Origin: Ralstonia sp. RRA
GTDB taxonomy: Bacteria; Pseudomonadota; Gammaproteobacteria; Burkholderiales; Burkholderiaceae
Assembly: GCF_037023145.1 (NCBI RefSeq)
Contig: NZ_CP146091.1
Span: forward strand, 3,694,953 to 3,758,952
DNA length: 64,000 bases
Direction of reading: 5' to 3'
In this document: in pieces, positions 16,748 to 27,495 of the stretch
Position numbering within the stretch: position 1 is the stretch's first letter
Layout of the letters: the number at the start of each line of letters is the position of its first letter
Position numbers and translations under genes: made by a program
Notes under the pieces: generated by a model
Seen by the model: the letters and a program-made list of their open reading frames with translations, nothing else
Told to the model about the DNA's origin: nothing
Database searches by the model: none

Positions 16748-16975
16748 TCAGTTCGATTGCGACGCCGTTCGCGCGTGTGCGATCGCCTCGCGCAGGCAAT
16801 GCTGGCAGCGGCAGCCCTGTCCGGTGCGCCGCGCACTGGCGGGCAGTTTCGCTTCCGTCATGCACCAGCAGGTTGCGTCTGGCTGTGTGCCATCGCCGAT
16901 GGCGCCGCAACGCAGTGCCGCTCCGCAGATCGCGCAGGCGGTGTTGGCCGCAGGTGCATTCATTGACGCGCTCAC
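16748..16975 (-). CDS. Cysteine-rich CWC-family protein
   Basis: 75 aa with seven or more Cys in pairs: TACAICGAALRCG, then ATCWCMTE (the CWC signature), then GCRCQHCLREA. The arrangement suggests one or two zinc knuckles. CWC proteins are small and uncharacterised. Its start overlaps the stop of the upstream zinc-finger gene by 4 bp (ATGA), so the two are translationally coupled and it is the third gene of the ECF sigma cluster. Confidence 0.75.
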   Translation of the reverse strand: MSASMNAPAANTACAICGAALRCGAIGDGTQPDATCWCMTEAKLPASARRTGQGCRCQHCLREAIAHARTASQSN

Positions 16976-17187
16976 GGGCGCCCGCCTCCTGCATCGTCAT
17001 CCTGGCCCAGCCGGTGCATGGCGCTGCGCAATACCCCCATTTGATGCGAGAAGCGCGTGCAGGCATCGCACACAAACAGGTGCGCGTGCAGGCGCAGGCG
17101 TTCGCCGGTGCTCAGTTCGCGGTCCATTCGGCTCACCAGTACGCGGTGTGCTTCCTTGCAGGTGAGCTTTCCCCAACGGTTCGGCAT
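16972..17187 (-). CDS. Zinc-finger (zf-HC2) protein, putative anti-sigma factor
   Basis: 71 aa. The ZAS-type motif HX3CX2C is visible as His36, Cys40 and Cys43 (HLFVCDACTRF), preceded by the usual CKEAHRVLVSRMDREL segment. Such cytoplasmic zinc-binding anti-sigma domains hold ECF sigma factors and often sense redox or metal stress. It lies 21 bp behind an ECF sigma gene and is coupled to the CWC gene. There is no membrane segment, so it would be a soluble anti-sigma. Confidence 0.8.
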   Translation of the reverse strand: MPNRWGKLTCKEAHRVLVSRMDRELSTGERLRLHAHLFVCDACTRFSHQMGVLRSAMHRLGQDDDAGGGRP

Positions 17188-17208
17188 GGTGTTCCTCTGT
17201 AATACGGC

Positions 17209-18903
<1,695 letters not shown>

Positions 18904-18904
<1 letters not shown>

Positions 18905-19779
18905 TGCGACACACCCGGGTGGCTCGGGCGCGCCGCGCGCACGCCTGGCCACGCGAGGTGGTGGCGCCAACGCCGCCCAAGCAACAGCCGGTCTGGCTGT
19001 TCGACCTCGATAACACCCTCCACCACGCCTCGCACGCGATCTTTCCGCAGATCAACCGGTTGATGACGGCCTACGTGGCGCGCGTGCTCGGCACGGATGA
19101 CGCCACCGCCAGCCAGGTGCGCGTGGACTACTGGCGCCGCTACGGTGCCACCATTCTCGGCATGGTCCGCCACCATGGCGTTGACCCCGATGATTTCCTC
19201 GCCCAGGCCCATACGTTTGACGACTTGCGTGCCATGGTGCGCGCCGAGCGCGGCCTGGCCCAACTGCTGCGCGCGCTGCCTGGGCGCAAGATCCTCCTGA
19301 CCAACGCCCCCGTCGCCTATGCGCGCGAGGTGGTGCGGCTGATCGGCCTCAAGCGCGCGTTTGCCCGTGAGATTGCCGTCGAGCACATGTGGGTGCACCG
19401 GCGCCTGCGCCCGAAACCCGATCCGCTGATGCTGCGCCGGCTGCTGGCGCGTGAGCGCATTGCGCCGTCGCGCGCCATCCTGGTGGAAGACACGCTTTCG
19501 CACCTCAAGCGCTACCGCAAGCTGGGCATCGGTACTGTGTGGGTGACGGGCTATCTCCGGCGCATGGCGCCTGGGGTGGTTTCGCCGTCTGCGGCGCTGT
19601 CTTCGCAATCGGCTGCCGAGGCTTTGCATCCAATGCAAGTGGCGGCGATGGGCGCCCGTGCAAATTCGCCACATCAGCCGGCCGCCGCACCGATTTTGTT
19701 CGCCAACCGGCCCGGCTATGTCAGCGTGAAAGTAAAATCGGTGCTTCAACTAAAACGAAGGCTTGTTCGACGCGGCTAG
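18904..19779 (+). CDS. HAD-superfamily pyrimidine 5'-nucleotidase-like phosphatase
   Basis: 291 aa. HAD motif I is FDLDNTLHHA, motif II LLTNAP, and motif III/IV RPKPDP...ILVEDTLSHL. This is the SDT1/pyrimidine-5'-nucleotidase subgroup (dephosphorylates UMP/CMP or related small phosphates). Start ATG 18904 overlaps the argB stop by one base. The first ~30 residues (basic) and last ~75 residues extend beyond the catalytic core and look low-complexity. The block argB-HAD-slmA is typical of Burkholderiales, so it is co-transcribed with argB although the pathway link is unclear. Confidence 0.85.
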
Positions 19780-19827
19780 GCTGTTGCATGGTTTCCGCGT
19801 GCAGAACGGGAGAGGGGCCAGGAAGTC

Positions 19828-20478
19828 ATGAGCAACGCGCAAACGGGGTTTCCGACGGCCGAGCTGGCTACGGAAGCGCCTATTGAAGCCACACCCGTAC
19901 GCAAGCGCCCCCGCCCGGGCGAGCGCCGCGTGCAGATCCTGCAGACGCTGGCGGGCATGCTCGAACAGCCGCGTGGTGAGAAGATCACTACGGCTGGGTT
20001 GGCGGCCAAACTCGACGTTTCCGAAGCGGCGCTGTACCGACATTTCGCCAGCAAGGCGCAGATGTACGAGGGCCTGATCGAATTCATCGAGCAGACTGTT
20101 TTCGGCCTCATCAACCAGATCACCCTGCGTGAAGAGCACGGCCTGCGCCAGGCGCATGCCATCGCACACATGCTGCTCTCGTTTGCCGACAAGAACCCGG
20201 GCATGACACGGGTGCTGGTGGGCGAGGCGCTCGTCGGTGAGGACGAACGCCTGCCCGAGCGCATGGCGCAGTGCCTGGACCGTATCGAGGCCTCGTTCAA
20301 GCAGAGTCTGCGCGTGGCGGTGACGCAAGGTGCGTGGCCGGCCGATACCGACATCGCCTCGCGCGCCAACCTGATCGTCTGCGTGGTGCTGGGGCGCTGG
20401 CACCGGTATGCCAAGAGCGGCTTCCGCAAGTCGCCGATGGAGGGTGTCGAGGCGCAGCTGCGGGTGGTGTTGGCCTGA
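19828..20478 (+). CDS. slmA: Nucleoid occlusion factor SlmA
   Basis: 216 aa TetR-family protein. The DNA-binding domain spans about residues 33-80 (GERRVQILQTLAGMLE; TTAGLAAKLDVSEAALYRHF). Unlike most TetR proteins, the rest is conserved as in SlmA, which binds DNA sites around the chromosome and blocks FtsZ assembly over the nucleoid. Assigned from the characteristic LDVSEAALYRHFASKAQMYEGLI stretch (given here as a family trait) and from the argB-HAD neighbourhood. It ends 19 bp before a strong terminator. Confidence 0.88.
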   Translation: MSNAQTGFPTAELATEAPIEATPVRKRPRPGERRVQILQTLAGMLEQPRGEKITTAGLAAKLDVSEAALYRHFASKAQMYEGLIEFIEQTVFGLINQITLREEHGLRQAHAIAHMLLSFADKNPGMTRVLVGEALVGEDERLPERMAQCLDRIEASFKQSLRVAVTQGAWPADTDIASRANLIVCVVLGRWHRYAKSGFRKSPMEGVEAQLRVVLA

Positions 20479-20497
20479 GCCACTCGCCCAAGAAGAA

Positions 20498-20522
20498 GCC
20501 CCGCAGATGCGGGGCTTTTTTG
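20498..20522. terminator. Rho-independent terminator between slmA and gabR
   Basis: GCCCCGC (20498-20504) and GCGGGGC (20509-20515), loop AGAT, followed by TTTTTT. Strong for slmA on the plus strand; the preceding AAGAAG gives only a weak tail for the convergent gabR. Confidence 0.9.
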
Positions 20523-20527
20523 TGCAC

Positions 20528-22060
20528 TCAACCGATCGTTCGCACCGCCTCCGCCAGTGTGTGAAAACGCGCAGCGATGTGCTCGGTCTCCACGTGACCG
20601 TAGCCCAGCAGCAGGCCTGGTTGGCGGCGCGCGTCGTCCTGGTAGTAGCGCGAGAGCGGCCGCGTGACGACATCGTTGGCGAGTGCCAGATCTGCCACCG
20701 CCACATCGTTGGTACCTGCCGGCAATCCCAGCACGAGATGCAAGCCCGATGCGCCGTCATGCACAGGCAGCGACTCGCCGAACTCGTTGGCGATCGAGGC
20801 CAGCAGCGTTTCGCGCCGCTCCGCATACACGCCGCGCATGCGCCGGATATGTGAGACGAAATGCCCCTCCGCAATGAAGTCCGCCAGCACCGCCTGCGTG
20901 AGGATCTGGCCGCCGCGGAACATCTCTGAGAGCCCTGTCGCAAAGGCATCGGCCAGCGCGGGTGGCACCACCAGGTAGCCAATCCGCAAGCTCGGAAACA
21001 GCACCTTGGAGAACGTGCCCATGTAGAGCACGCGCCCGCCTTCGTCCAGCCCTTGCAGCGACGGTAGCGGGCGGCTGCCGTAGCGGAACTCGCTGTCGTA
21101 GTCGTCTTCGGCAATCCACGCATCGGTGGCGTGTGCGGTGGCCAGCAGCGCGCGGCGCCGCGCCAGGCTCATCACCGAACCGAGCGGGTATTGGTGCGAG
21201 GGCGAGACGACCATCAGCTTGGGCGGCTTGGCGCGCTGTCGTCCGCGCGCGGGCACGTCGAAGCGCATGCCTTCATCATCCACCGGCAGCGGCACGGTGC
21301 GGATGCCCGCAGCGGTGAGCACGCTGCGCACGCCCCAGTAGCCGGGATCTTCAATCCAGGCGCTGTCACCCGCATCGCACAGCAGTTGCGCGATGAGTTG
21401 CAGCGACGGGTGAATGCCGGCCGTGATGATGATCTGCTCGGGCTCGCAGCGCACGCCGCGCGCGGTGCGCAGGTAGTCGGCCAGCGCGGTGCGCAGCGGC
21501 AGGTAGCCTGCCCCCACCGGATACGTCAGCAACGCGGGCGAGGGTTTGCGCAGCAACCGGTTGTGCAGTCGCGACCAGATGCGTGCCGGAAACATCCGCA
21601 CCTCCGGCACACCCGGCATGAAGGCACCCCATTGGCGAGAACTGGCGCCCGCATCGCGCACCAGTGCGCGGCCTCGCGTGGAGAGCATCGGTGCGATGGG
21701 TGCGGCAGCTTCCGCAACCTCAGCGACAGGGGCCGTTGGCGCAGGCGTGGCGTCCAGCCGGTCTGGTGCGGTATCGGCGACGAAGGTGCCGCTGCCCACG
21801 CCTGCCGACACGTAGCCTTCCACGCCCAACTGCTCGTACACGTGGATGACCGTGTTGCGTGCAATGCCCAACTCGGTTGCCAACTGGCGCGACGATGGCA
21901 GGCGCGTGCCCGGCTGCAGCTCGTCGCGCAGGATGCCCTCCTGCAGCGCGCGGTACAGGCGGCGGTGGTCGGGCTCGCCGCTGGCATCGGCGCGGTCAAA
22001 GCGACGCTGCAGGTAGTCGACCAGCATGCTGGCGCGGTGGGTGGGGGAATGGTCGGCCAT
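20528..22060 (-). CDS. gabR: MocR/GabR-type transcriptional regulator (GntR HTH + aminotransferase fold)
   Basis: 510 aa from ATG 22060. The N-terminal winged helix (LYRALQEGILRDELQPG; LGIARNTVIHVYEQL) is joined by an Ala/Pro-rich linker (about 90-130) to a type I aminotransferase fold with a PLP lysine in TFSKVLFPSLRIGY. MocR proteins bind PLP and an amino acid and switch transcription. Because it is divergent from gabT and gabD, GabR, the PLP/GABA-dependent activator of gabTD, is the natural assignment (inference from context); PdxR is the main alternative. The longer frame to 22252 runs across the intergenic operator and is not used. Confidence 0.85.
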   Translation of the reverse strand: MADHSPTHRASMLVDYLQRRFDRADASGEPDHRRLYRALQEGILRDELQPGTRLPSSRQLATELGIARNTVIHVYEQLGVEGYVSAGVGSGTFVADTAPDRLDATPAPTAPVAEVAEAAAPIAPMLSTRGRALVRDAGASSRQWGAFMPGVPEVRMFPARIWSRLHNRLLRKPSPALLTYPVGAGYLPLRTALADYLRTARGVRCEPEQIIITAGIHPSLQLIAQLLCDAGDSAWIEDPGYWGVRSVLTAAGIRTVPLPVDDEGMRFDVPARGRQRAKPPKLMVVSPSHQYPLGSVMSLARRRALLATAHATDAWIAEDDYDSEFRYGSRPLPSLQGLDEGGRVLYMGTFSKVLFPSLRIGYLVVPPALADAFATGLSEMFRGGQILTQAVLADFIAEGHFVSHIRRMRGVYAERRETLLASIANEFGESLPVHDGASGLHLVLGLPAGTNDVAVADLALANDVVTRPLSRYYQDDARRQPGLLLGYGHVETEHIAARFHTLAEAVRTIG

Positions 22061-22068
22061 GGCGGGTT

Positions 22069-22088
22069 GTGGAACCAAAGTGGCTCCA
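22069..22088. promoter_or_regulatory. Direct repeat in the gabR-gabT intergenic region
   Basis: GTGGAACCA (22069-22077) and GTGGCTCCA (22080-22088) are spaced 11 bp, about one helical turn. Direct repeats of this kind are typical of MocR operators. Location next to the gabR start would fit autoregulation. Confidence 0.4.
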
Positions 22089-22181
22089 TCAGAAAAACGC
22101 GATTGGGTCTCATTGTACGGGGCCAATGACTGCCACACTGGCCTCCATCGCATCTTTTTTGACCCAACACACCCTAACGCC

Positions 22182-23474
22182 ATGAACGCCCGAGATCCGC
22201 AACAAGCGCCGCAACAGAACGCCCAATGGAATGCCCGCCGCCTCGCTGCCACCCCGCGCGGCGTGGGTGTGATGACCGACCGCTACGCCGAACGTGCCGA
22301 GAACGCCCTGTTCTGGGACGTGGAAGGTCGCCGCTACATCGACTTCGCGGCCGGCATTGCCGTGGTGAACACGGGGCACCGCCATCCGCGCCTGGTGCAG
22401 GCCGTGCGTGAGCAGCTCGACCACTTCACGCACACGGCGTATCAGATCGTGCCGTATGGCTCGTCCGTCGAACTGGCGGAGCGCCTGAATGCGGCCACGC
22501 CCGGCACGCACGCCAAGAAGACGGCGTTCTTCACCACGGGCGCGGAGGCCGTTGAGAACGCCGTCAAGATCGCCCGTGCGCATACTGGTCGTCCGGGCGT
22601 GATCGCGCTCACGGGCGCCTTCCACGGTCGCACGTTCATGGGCATGTCGCTCACGGGCAAGGTGGTGCCGTACAAGACGGGCTTTGGTCCGTTCCCGGGC
22701 AGCATCTATCACGTGCCGGCGCCGGTCGCGCTGCATGGCGTGAGCACGCAGGATTCGCTGGATGCTATCGGCCGCCTGTTCAAGGCTGACATCGACCCGC
22801 GCCAAGTCGCGGCCATCATCTTTGAACCGGTGCAGGGCGAGGGCGGCTTCTACCAGATGCCTGCCGACTTCGTGCGCGCCGTGCGTGCACTGTGCGATGA
22901 GCACGGCATCGTGATGATTGCCGATGAAGTGCAGACCGGCTTTGCGCGCACCGGCAAGCTGTTCGCCATGGAGCACACCGGCGTGCTGCCGGACCTGATG
23001 ACGATGGCCAAGGGTCTGGCTGGCGGCCTGCCGCTGTCGGCCGTGACCGGTCGTGCGGAAATCATGGACGCACCGGCGCCGGGTGGCCTGGGCGGTACCT
23101 ACGCCGGCAACCCGTTGGCCGTGGCCGCAGCCCACGCGGTGCTCGACATCATCGCCGATGAAAAACTGTGCGAGCGCTCTGCCGCGTTGGGCGCACGCCT
23201 TGTCGATGCACTCAACGGCATGAAGGCCAAGCAACCGCGCATTGCCGAAGTGCGTGGCGTGGGCGCGATGGTTGCTGTGGAGTTCAATACGCCGGACGGC
23301 AAGCCCGACGCCGACTTCACCAAGCTTGTGCAGCAACGTGCGCTCGACGCCGGTCTGCTGCTGCTGTCGTGTGGCGTGTACGGCAACGTGATCCGCTTCC
23401 TGTTCCCGCTCACGATTGAAGACGCGGTGTTCGAAGAGGGCCTTGCCATCCTGCAACGCGCAATGGAGGGCTGA
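22182..23474 (+). CDS. gabT: 4-aminobutyrate transaminase
   Basis: 430 aa class III aminotransferase. Conserved: [16 protein letters not shown], the substrate-loop [28 protein letters not shown] and the PLP lysine in [11 protein letters not shown]. It moves the amino group of GABA to 2-oxoglutarate, giving succinate semialdehyde and glutamate. Start ATG 22182 follows the in-frame open region. The next gene, gabD, begins 4 bp after its stop, so the two are one operon and supply a GABA-to-succinate route. Confidence 0.93.
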   Translation: MNARDPQQAPQQNAQWNARRLAATPRGVGVMTDRYAERAENALFWDVEGRRYIDFAAGIAVVNTGHRHPRLVQAVREQLDHFTHTAYQIVPYGSSVELAERLNAATPGTHAKKTAFFTTGAEAVENAVKIARAHTGRPGVIALTGAFHGRTFMGMSLTGKVVPYKTGFGPFPGSIYHVPAPVALHGVSTQDSLDAIGRLFKADIDPRQVAAIIFEPVQGEGGFYQMPADFVRAVRALCDEHGIVMIADEVQTGFARTGKLFAMEHTGVLPDLMTMAKGLAGGLPLSAVTGRAEIMDAPAPGGLGGTYAGNPLAVAAAHAVLDIIADEKLCERSAALGARLVDALNGMKAKQPRIAEVRGVGAMVAVEFNTPDGKPDADFTKLVQQRALDAGLLLLSCGVYGNVIRFLFPLTIEDAVFEEGLAILQRAMEG

Positions 23475-23478
23475 CAGC

Positions 23479-24978
23479 ATGACCCGCACTGATTTGCCGA
23501 GCGCACCCGCAGCACCGATCGCGCTCAAAGACCCGGGCCTGTGGCGCACGCAGGCGTTTCTTGCCGGCACGTGGGCCGATGCCGATGATGGCGCCACGCG
23601 CGACGTGACCGACCCCGCCACCGGCCGCAAGATCGGCACCGTGCCTGGCATGGGCGCAGCCGAAACGCGCCGCGCCATCGAGGCTGCACAGGTTGCGCAG
23701 CGCGCCTGGCGCAAGGTGCCGGCGCGCGAGCGTTCGAAGATCTTGCGCCGCCTGGCCGACCTGATGATGGACCACCAGCAGGATCTCGCTGCCATCCTCA
23801 CGGCCGAACAAGGCAAGCCGCTGCCCGAAGCCGCCGGCGAGATCGCTTACGCCGCGTCGTTCATCGAGTGGTTTGCGGAAGAAGCTCGCCGCGTGTACGG
23901 CGACACGATTCCCGCGCCGCAGAGCGATCGCCGCATCGTCGTCACCAAGGAGCCGATCGGTGTGACGGCCGCCATCACGCCGTGGAATTTCCCGATCGCG
24001 ATGATGACGCGCAAGGTGGGCCCGGCGCTGGCCGCAGGGTGCTCGATGGTGGTCAAGCCCGCGCTGGAGACGCCTTACTCCGCGCTGGCCTTTGCCGAGC
24101 TGGCCGCGCGTGCGGGTGTGCCGGCGGGTTTGCTCTCCGTCATCACGGGCGACTCGCAAGCCATTGGCGGTGAGCTGACCTCCAACACCAACGTGCGCAA
24201 GCTGAGCTTCACGGGCTCCACGGCTGTCGGCAAGTTGCTGATGCGCCAGTGCGCGGAAGACATCAAGAAGCTCTCGCTCGAGCTGGGCGGCAACGCGCCC
24301 TTCATCGTGTTTGACGATGCGGATGTCGATGCTGCCGTGGAAGGCGCGATGATCGCCAAGTACCGCAACGCCGGCCAGACCTGCGTATGCGCCAACCGCT
24401 TCTACGTGCAGCGCGGCATCTACGACACGTTTGCCGCCAAGCTGGCCGACGCCGTGCGTGCGCTGCGCGTGGGCAAAGGTACCGAGCCCGGCGTGCAGCA
24501 GGGCCCGCTGATTCACATGCGTGCGATGGACAAGGTGCAGCAGCACTTGAACGACGCCATCTCGCAAGGTGCACGCGTGCTGGTGGGCGGCAAGCCGCAT
24601 GCGCTGTCTGCACAGGGCGGCGCGTTCTTCGAGCCGACCGTGGTGGTGGATGCCAAGCCGGGCATGCTGGTCGCGCATGAAGAAACCTTCGGCCCGCTGG
24701 CTGCGCTCATCCCCTTCGATACCGAAGACGAAGCCGTGGCCGCTGCCAACGACACCGAGTTCGGCTTGGCCGCGTACTTCTACACGCGTGACCTGGGCCG
24801 CGCGTGGCGCGTGTCGGAGGCGCTGGAGTCGGGCATGGTCGGCGTCAACACCGGGCTGATCTCGACGGCTGAAGCGCCCTTCGGCGGCGTCAAGCAATCG
24901 GGCCTGGGCCGCGAAGGTTCCAAGTACGGCATCGACGAGTACTTGGAGATCAAGTACATCAACATGGCCGGCCTCTAA
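23479..24978 (+). CDS. gabD: Succinate-semialdehyde dehydrogenase (NAD(P)+)
   Basis: 499 aa ALDH. Visible: the cofactor/anion segment [19 protein letters not shown], Gly motif FTGSTAVGK, catalytic Glu in LELGGNAPF and catalytic Cys in [11 protein letters not shown] (the CxC pair can act as a redox switch in GabD). It oxidises succinate semialdehyde from gabT to succinate for the TCA cycle. Starts 4 bp after gabT. Confidence 0.93.
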   Translation: MTRTDLPSAPAAPIALKDPGLWRTQAFLAGTWADADDGATRDVTDPATGRKIGTVPGMGAAETRRAIEAAQVAQRAWRKVPARERSKILRRLADLMMDHQQDLAAILTAEQGKPLPEAAGEIAYAASFIEWFAEEARRVYGDTIPAPQSDRRIVVTKEPIGVTAAITPWNFPIAMMTRKVGPALAAGCSMVVKPALETPYSALAFAELAARAGVPAGLLSVITGDSQAIGGELTSNTNVRKLSFTGSTAVGKLLMRQCAEDIKKLSLELGGNAPFIVFDDADVDAAVEGAMIAKYRNAGQTCVCANRFYVQRGIYDTFAAKLADAVRALRVGKGTEPGVQQGPLIHMRAMDKVQQHLNDAISQGARVLVGGKPHALSAQGGAFFEPTVVVDAKPGMLVAHEETFGPLAALIPFDTEDEAVAAANDTEFGLAAYFYTRDLGRAWRVSEALESGMVGVNTGLISTAEAPFGGVKQSGLGREGSKYGIDEYLEIKYINMAGL

Positions 24979-25021
24979 GCCACCTCAGACGGCATCTGGC
25001 AGCACGAACGCCTCGGCTGAT

Positions 25022-25039
25022 CTTCGCTCTGCAGCGAAG
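25022..25039. terminator. Small hairpin between convergent gabD and the CMD gene
   Basis: CTTCGCT (25022-25028) and AGCGAAG (25033-25039), loop CTGC, perfect 7-bp stem without a T-run. Possible bidirectional transcript end. Confidence 0.35.
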
Positions 25040-25041
25040 GT

Positions 25042-25605
25042 TCAGACCGGGGCGTCTTCCGTGGAGGGAAAGCGCCGTGCGAAGTCTTCCAGCGGCAGCC
25101 GCAGGACGTTGGTGAGGTAGCTCACCGTGCGGTAGAAGCCCGCGAGCATCAGCAGTTCGAGGAGCGCATCGTCGCTGTAGTGGGCTTTCATGCGCGTCCA
25201 CAGTGCGTCGTCGATATCGCAGGTGTCGTGTAGGGCATCGCAGAACTGCAGCAGCGTCGTCTCGTGCGGCTGCCAGCAGGCATCGGTCGGATCGCCATGC
25301 ACCAGTGAGCGGAGCTGCGCTTCGGTCAGGCTGGCTGCCTCGCCGAAGATCGCGATATGCACGCCCCATTCGTACTCGGAGCCGCAGCGCGCGGTCGTGC
25401 GATCGATCACGAGTTCGCGGTTCCGCAGGCTGAGGTGTCCTTTGTCCAGCAGACCGCCCGCGAAGAACTTGCTAGCGAGCCGTTCATCGCGGGCCAGTGT
25501 CGTGAACAGGGTCAGCGGAGGTTGTCCGCGCATGACCTGGTCGATGGTTTGTTGGATCGATGCGGCAAACGGTGGTGTTGCCGAGGCAATACGGGCGGTA
25601 TCCAT
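25042..25605 (-). CDS. Carboxymuconolactone decarboxylase (CMD/AhpD-like) family protein
   Basis: 187 aa. The CMD core is visible as LRNRELVIDRTTARCGSEYE-like sequence (Arg-Glu, then Cys and a Glu replacing the second Cys of the AhpD CxxC, followed by EWGVHIAIFGEA with the conserved His). A redox AhpD function is therefore unlikely as only one Cys is kept; a decarboxylase or unknown role remains. It is divergent from an HxlR-type regulator and the shared 61-bp spacer carries a perfect inverted repeat, so regulation by that protein is likely. Confidence 0.8.
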   Translation of the reverse strand: MDTARIASATPPFAASIQQTIDQVMRGQPPLTLFTTLARDERLASKFFAGGLLDKGHLSLRNRELVIDRTTARCGSEYEWGVHIAIFGEAASLTEAQLRSLVHGDPTDACWQPHETTLLQFCDALHDTCDIDDALWTRMKAHYSDDALLELLMLAGFYRTVSYLTNVLRLPLEDFARRFPSTEDAPV

Positions 25606-25624
25606 GCGGTCTCCTGCGCTATGA

Positions 25625-25659
25625 TTTCCATAGTAAGCGTAGGAAATTTGCTATGGAAA
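25625..25659. promoter_or_regulatory. Candidate HxlR operator (perfect inverted repeat)
   Basis: TTTCCATAG (25625-25633) and CTATGGAAA (25651-25659) are perfect 9-bp arms separated by 17 bp, centred in the spacer between the CMD gene and the hxlR-type gene, where both promoters must lie. Confidence 0.6.
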
Positions 25660-25666
25660 GTAAAGC

Positions 25667-26005
25667 ATGAAAACACCACTTCCCGGTCAGGCCGTGCGCG
25701 GCTCGGATTCCGGCCGTCCGATCATGGCCGCGCTGGACCTGTTCGGCCGACGCGGCACGCTGCGCATCATCTGGGAATTGCGCGACGGCCCACTGAATTT
25801 CCGGGCGCTGCAGGACGCGGCGGACACCAATCCCGCCGTGCTCAACACGCGCCTCAAGGAGCTGCGCGCCGCCGGGCTGGTTGATCACGACGAGGGCGGG
25901 TACCGGCTCACCGACTTATGTGTGGAACTGCAGGCGCTACTCATGCCGCTCCACGCCTGGGCCGAGCGCTGGGCGTTGGCATTGCGTCATGACACCGCCG
26001 ATTGA
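25667..26005 (+). CDS. HxlR-family transcriptional regulator
   Basis: 112 aa winged-helix protein. The HxlR domain is seen in GRRGTLRIIWELRDGPLNFRAL, AVLNTRLKELRAAGLV and the wing EGGYRLTDL. HxlR proteins are MarR-like dimers that often sense aldehydes, quinones or oxidants, usually through a cysteine; here the only Cys is in TDLCVELQ. It is divergent from the CMD gene and likely controls it and itself through the palindrome between them. Confidence 0.85.
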   Translation: MKTPLPGQAVRGSDSGRPIMAALDLFGRRGTLRIIWELRDGPLNFRALQDAADTNPAVLNTRLKELRAAGLVDHDEGGYRLTDLCVELQALLMPLHAWAERWALALRHDTAD

Positions 26006-26073
26006 TCACCACGCTTTCGACAGAGCATCACGAGACGACACAACGGCACGGCCGCATCGTTCGGTGCTTGCTC

Positions 26074-26079
26074 TATAAT
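26074..26079 (+). promoter_or_regulatory. Promoter -10 of the metXW transcript
   Basis: TATAAT, an exact -10 consensus, lies about 15 bp before the first base of the SAM-II-like structure. The -35 region (around 26051-26056, GCCGCA) is weak. Confidence 0.55.
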
Positions 26080-26092
26080 CTCCATTTCCTGA

Positions 26093-26184
26093 CGCGCCGA
26101 TTTGACGACTGGCTTGCGGGCGCGCGGGAGTCTTGATGGCACGAATGTGGATCAGGGCTCTCATTACAAATGCGGCTAAAGAGG
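26093..26184 (+). ncRNA. SAM-II riboswitch upstream of metX
   Basis: P1 is CGCGCC (26093-26098) with GGCGCG (26119-26124). Its loop begins with GATTTG and contains GGCTTGC, as in SAM-II. The pseudoknot strand ATTTG (26100-26104) pairs with CAAAT (26167-26171), followed by GCGGCTAAAGAGG (26172-26184), which matches the conserved SAM-II 3' GCTAAA segment. An extra hairpin, GGGAGTC (26126-26132) with GGCTCTC (26156-26162), is inserted between P1 and the 3' pseudoknot strand. SAM binding would repress methionine synthesis. Identification is by eye from the family consensus and the location before metX. Confidence 0.72.
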
Positions 26185-26237
26185 TTCGGTCAGAACGTGG
26201 GTAGTGAAGGTAAGCGCCCCACGTGCGCCACATGAGA

Positions 26238-26283
26238 ACCCGATTGGTTGCGACATCAGCGTTGCCGGTCGGGTATTTTCTTT
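26238..26283 (+). terminator. Terminator in the metX leader (riboswitch expression platform)
   Basis: ACCCGATTGG (26238-26247) pairs with CCGGTCGGGT (26265-26274), including two G-U pairs, and is followed by ATTTTCTTT. The metX ATG is only 6 bp beyond, so read-through must be controlled; this fits premature termination when SAM is bound. Confidence 0.6.
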
Positions 26284-26289
26284 GGTGCC

Positions 26290-27495
26290 ATGACAGAACT
26301 TCAGGCGGCCTCCGCAGATGCTGCGGCAGTGACCGAGACCCCTCCTCCAGCGGCACACAAGGCCAAACCGGCCAACGCCATCGGCCTGGTTGTGCCCGAG
26401 CGCATGCACTTTGCCGAGCCGCTGCCGCTGCGCAACGGCTCGCAGATCGCCGGCTACGACCTGATGGTCGAGACCTACGGCACGCTCAATGCCGATCGCT
26501 CCAATGCCGTGCTCATCTGCCACGCGCTCAACGCCTCGCACCACGTGGCGGGTGTGCATGCGGAAGGCGAAGTGGGTTGGTGGGACAACATGGTCGGCCC
26601 CGGCAAGCCGGTGGATACCAACCGCTTCTTCGTCATCGGGGTGAACAACCTCGGCTCGTGCTTCGGCTCGACCGGCCCGATGAGCCCGCACCCGGAGACG
26701 GGCGCCCCCTACGGAGCACGCTTCCCCGTGGTGACGGTGGAGGACTGGGTGAATGCCCAGGCGCGCGTGGCGGACCGTTTTGGCATCCAGCAGTTTGCGG
26801 CGGTGATGGGTGGCAGCCTCGGCGGCATGCAGGCGCTGGCCTGGAGCCTGATGTATCCGGAGCGCGTGCGGCACTGCGTGGTGGTGGCTTCCACGCCCAA
26901 GTTGTCGGCGCAGAACATCGCCTTCAACGAGGTGGCACGCAGCGCGATCCTGTCCGACCCCGACTTTCACGGCGGCGATTACTACGCGCACAACGTCAAG
27001 CCCAAGCGCGGCCTGCGCGTGGCGCGCATGATCGGCCACATTACGTATCTGTCGGATGAGGACATGGCGTCCAAGTTCGGCCGCGAGCTCAAGGCGGAAG
27101 ACATCCGCTTCTCGTTCGATGTCGAGTTCCAGGTGGAGAGCTACTTGCGCTATCAGGGCGACAAGTTTGCCGAGTACTTCGACGCCAACACGTACCTGCT
27201 GATCACGCGTGCGCTCGACTACTTCGATCCCGCGCTGGCCTACGGCGGCAACCTGACGAAGGCCGTGGCGCACACGCAAGCCAGCTACCTCGTCGTCAGC
27301 TTCACGACCGACTGGCGCTTCGCCCCCGCGCGCAGCCGCGAGCTGGTCAAGGCGCTGCTCGACAACAAGCACCGCGTCACCTACGGCGAGATCGAAGCGC
27401 CGCACGGCCACGACGCCTTCCTCTTGGAAGACGCGCGCTACCACGCCCTGGTACGCGCCTACTACGAACGCATCGCCCAGGAGATCGGCGCATGA
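26290..27495 (+). CDS. metX: Homoserine O-acyltransferase MetX
   Basis: 401 aa alpha/beta hydrolase fold. Nucleophilic Ser176 in MGGSLGGMQ, and the His of the triad in EAPHGHDAF. It acylates homoserine (acetyl- or succinyl-CoA; many proteobacterial MetX are succinyltransferases, so the acyl donor is left open) at the first committed step of methionine synthesis. ATG 26290 is chosen because the frame upstream (to 26248) runs through the terminator stem. metW overlaps its stop by 4 bp. Confidence 0.93.
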   Translation: MTELQAASADAAAVTETPPPAAHKAKPANAIGLVVPERMHFAEPLPLRNGSQIAGYDLMVETYGTLNADRSNAVLICHALNASHHVAGVHAEGEVGWWDNMVGPGKPVDTNRFFVIGVNNLGSCFGSTGPMSPHPETGAPYGARFPVVTVEDWVNAQARVADRFGIQQFAAVMGGSLGGMQALAWSLMYPERVRHCVVVASTPKLSAQNIAFNEVARSAILSDPDFHGGDYYAHNVKPKRGLRVARMIGHITYLSDEDMASKFGRELKAEDIRFSFDVEFQVESYLRYQGDKFAEYFDANTYLLITRALDYFDPALAYGGNLTKAVAHTQASYLVVSFTTDWRFAPARSRELVKALLDNKHRVTYGEIEAPHGHDAFLLEDARYHALVRAYYERIAQEIGA

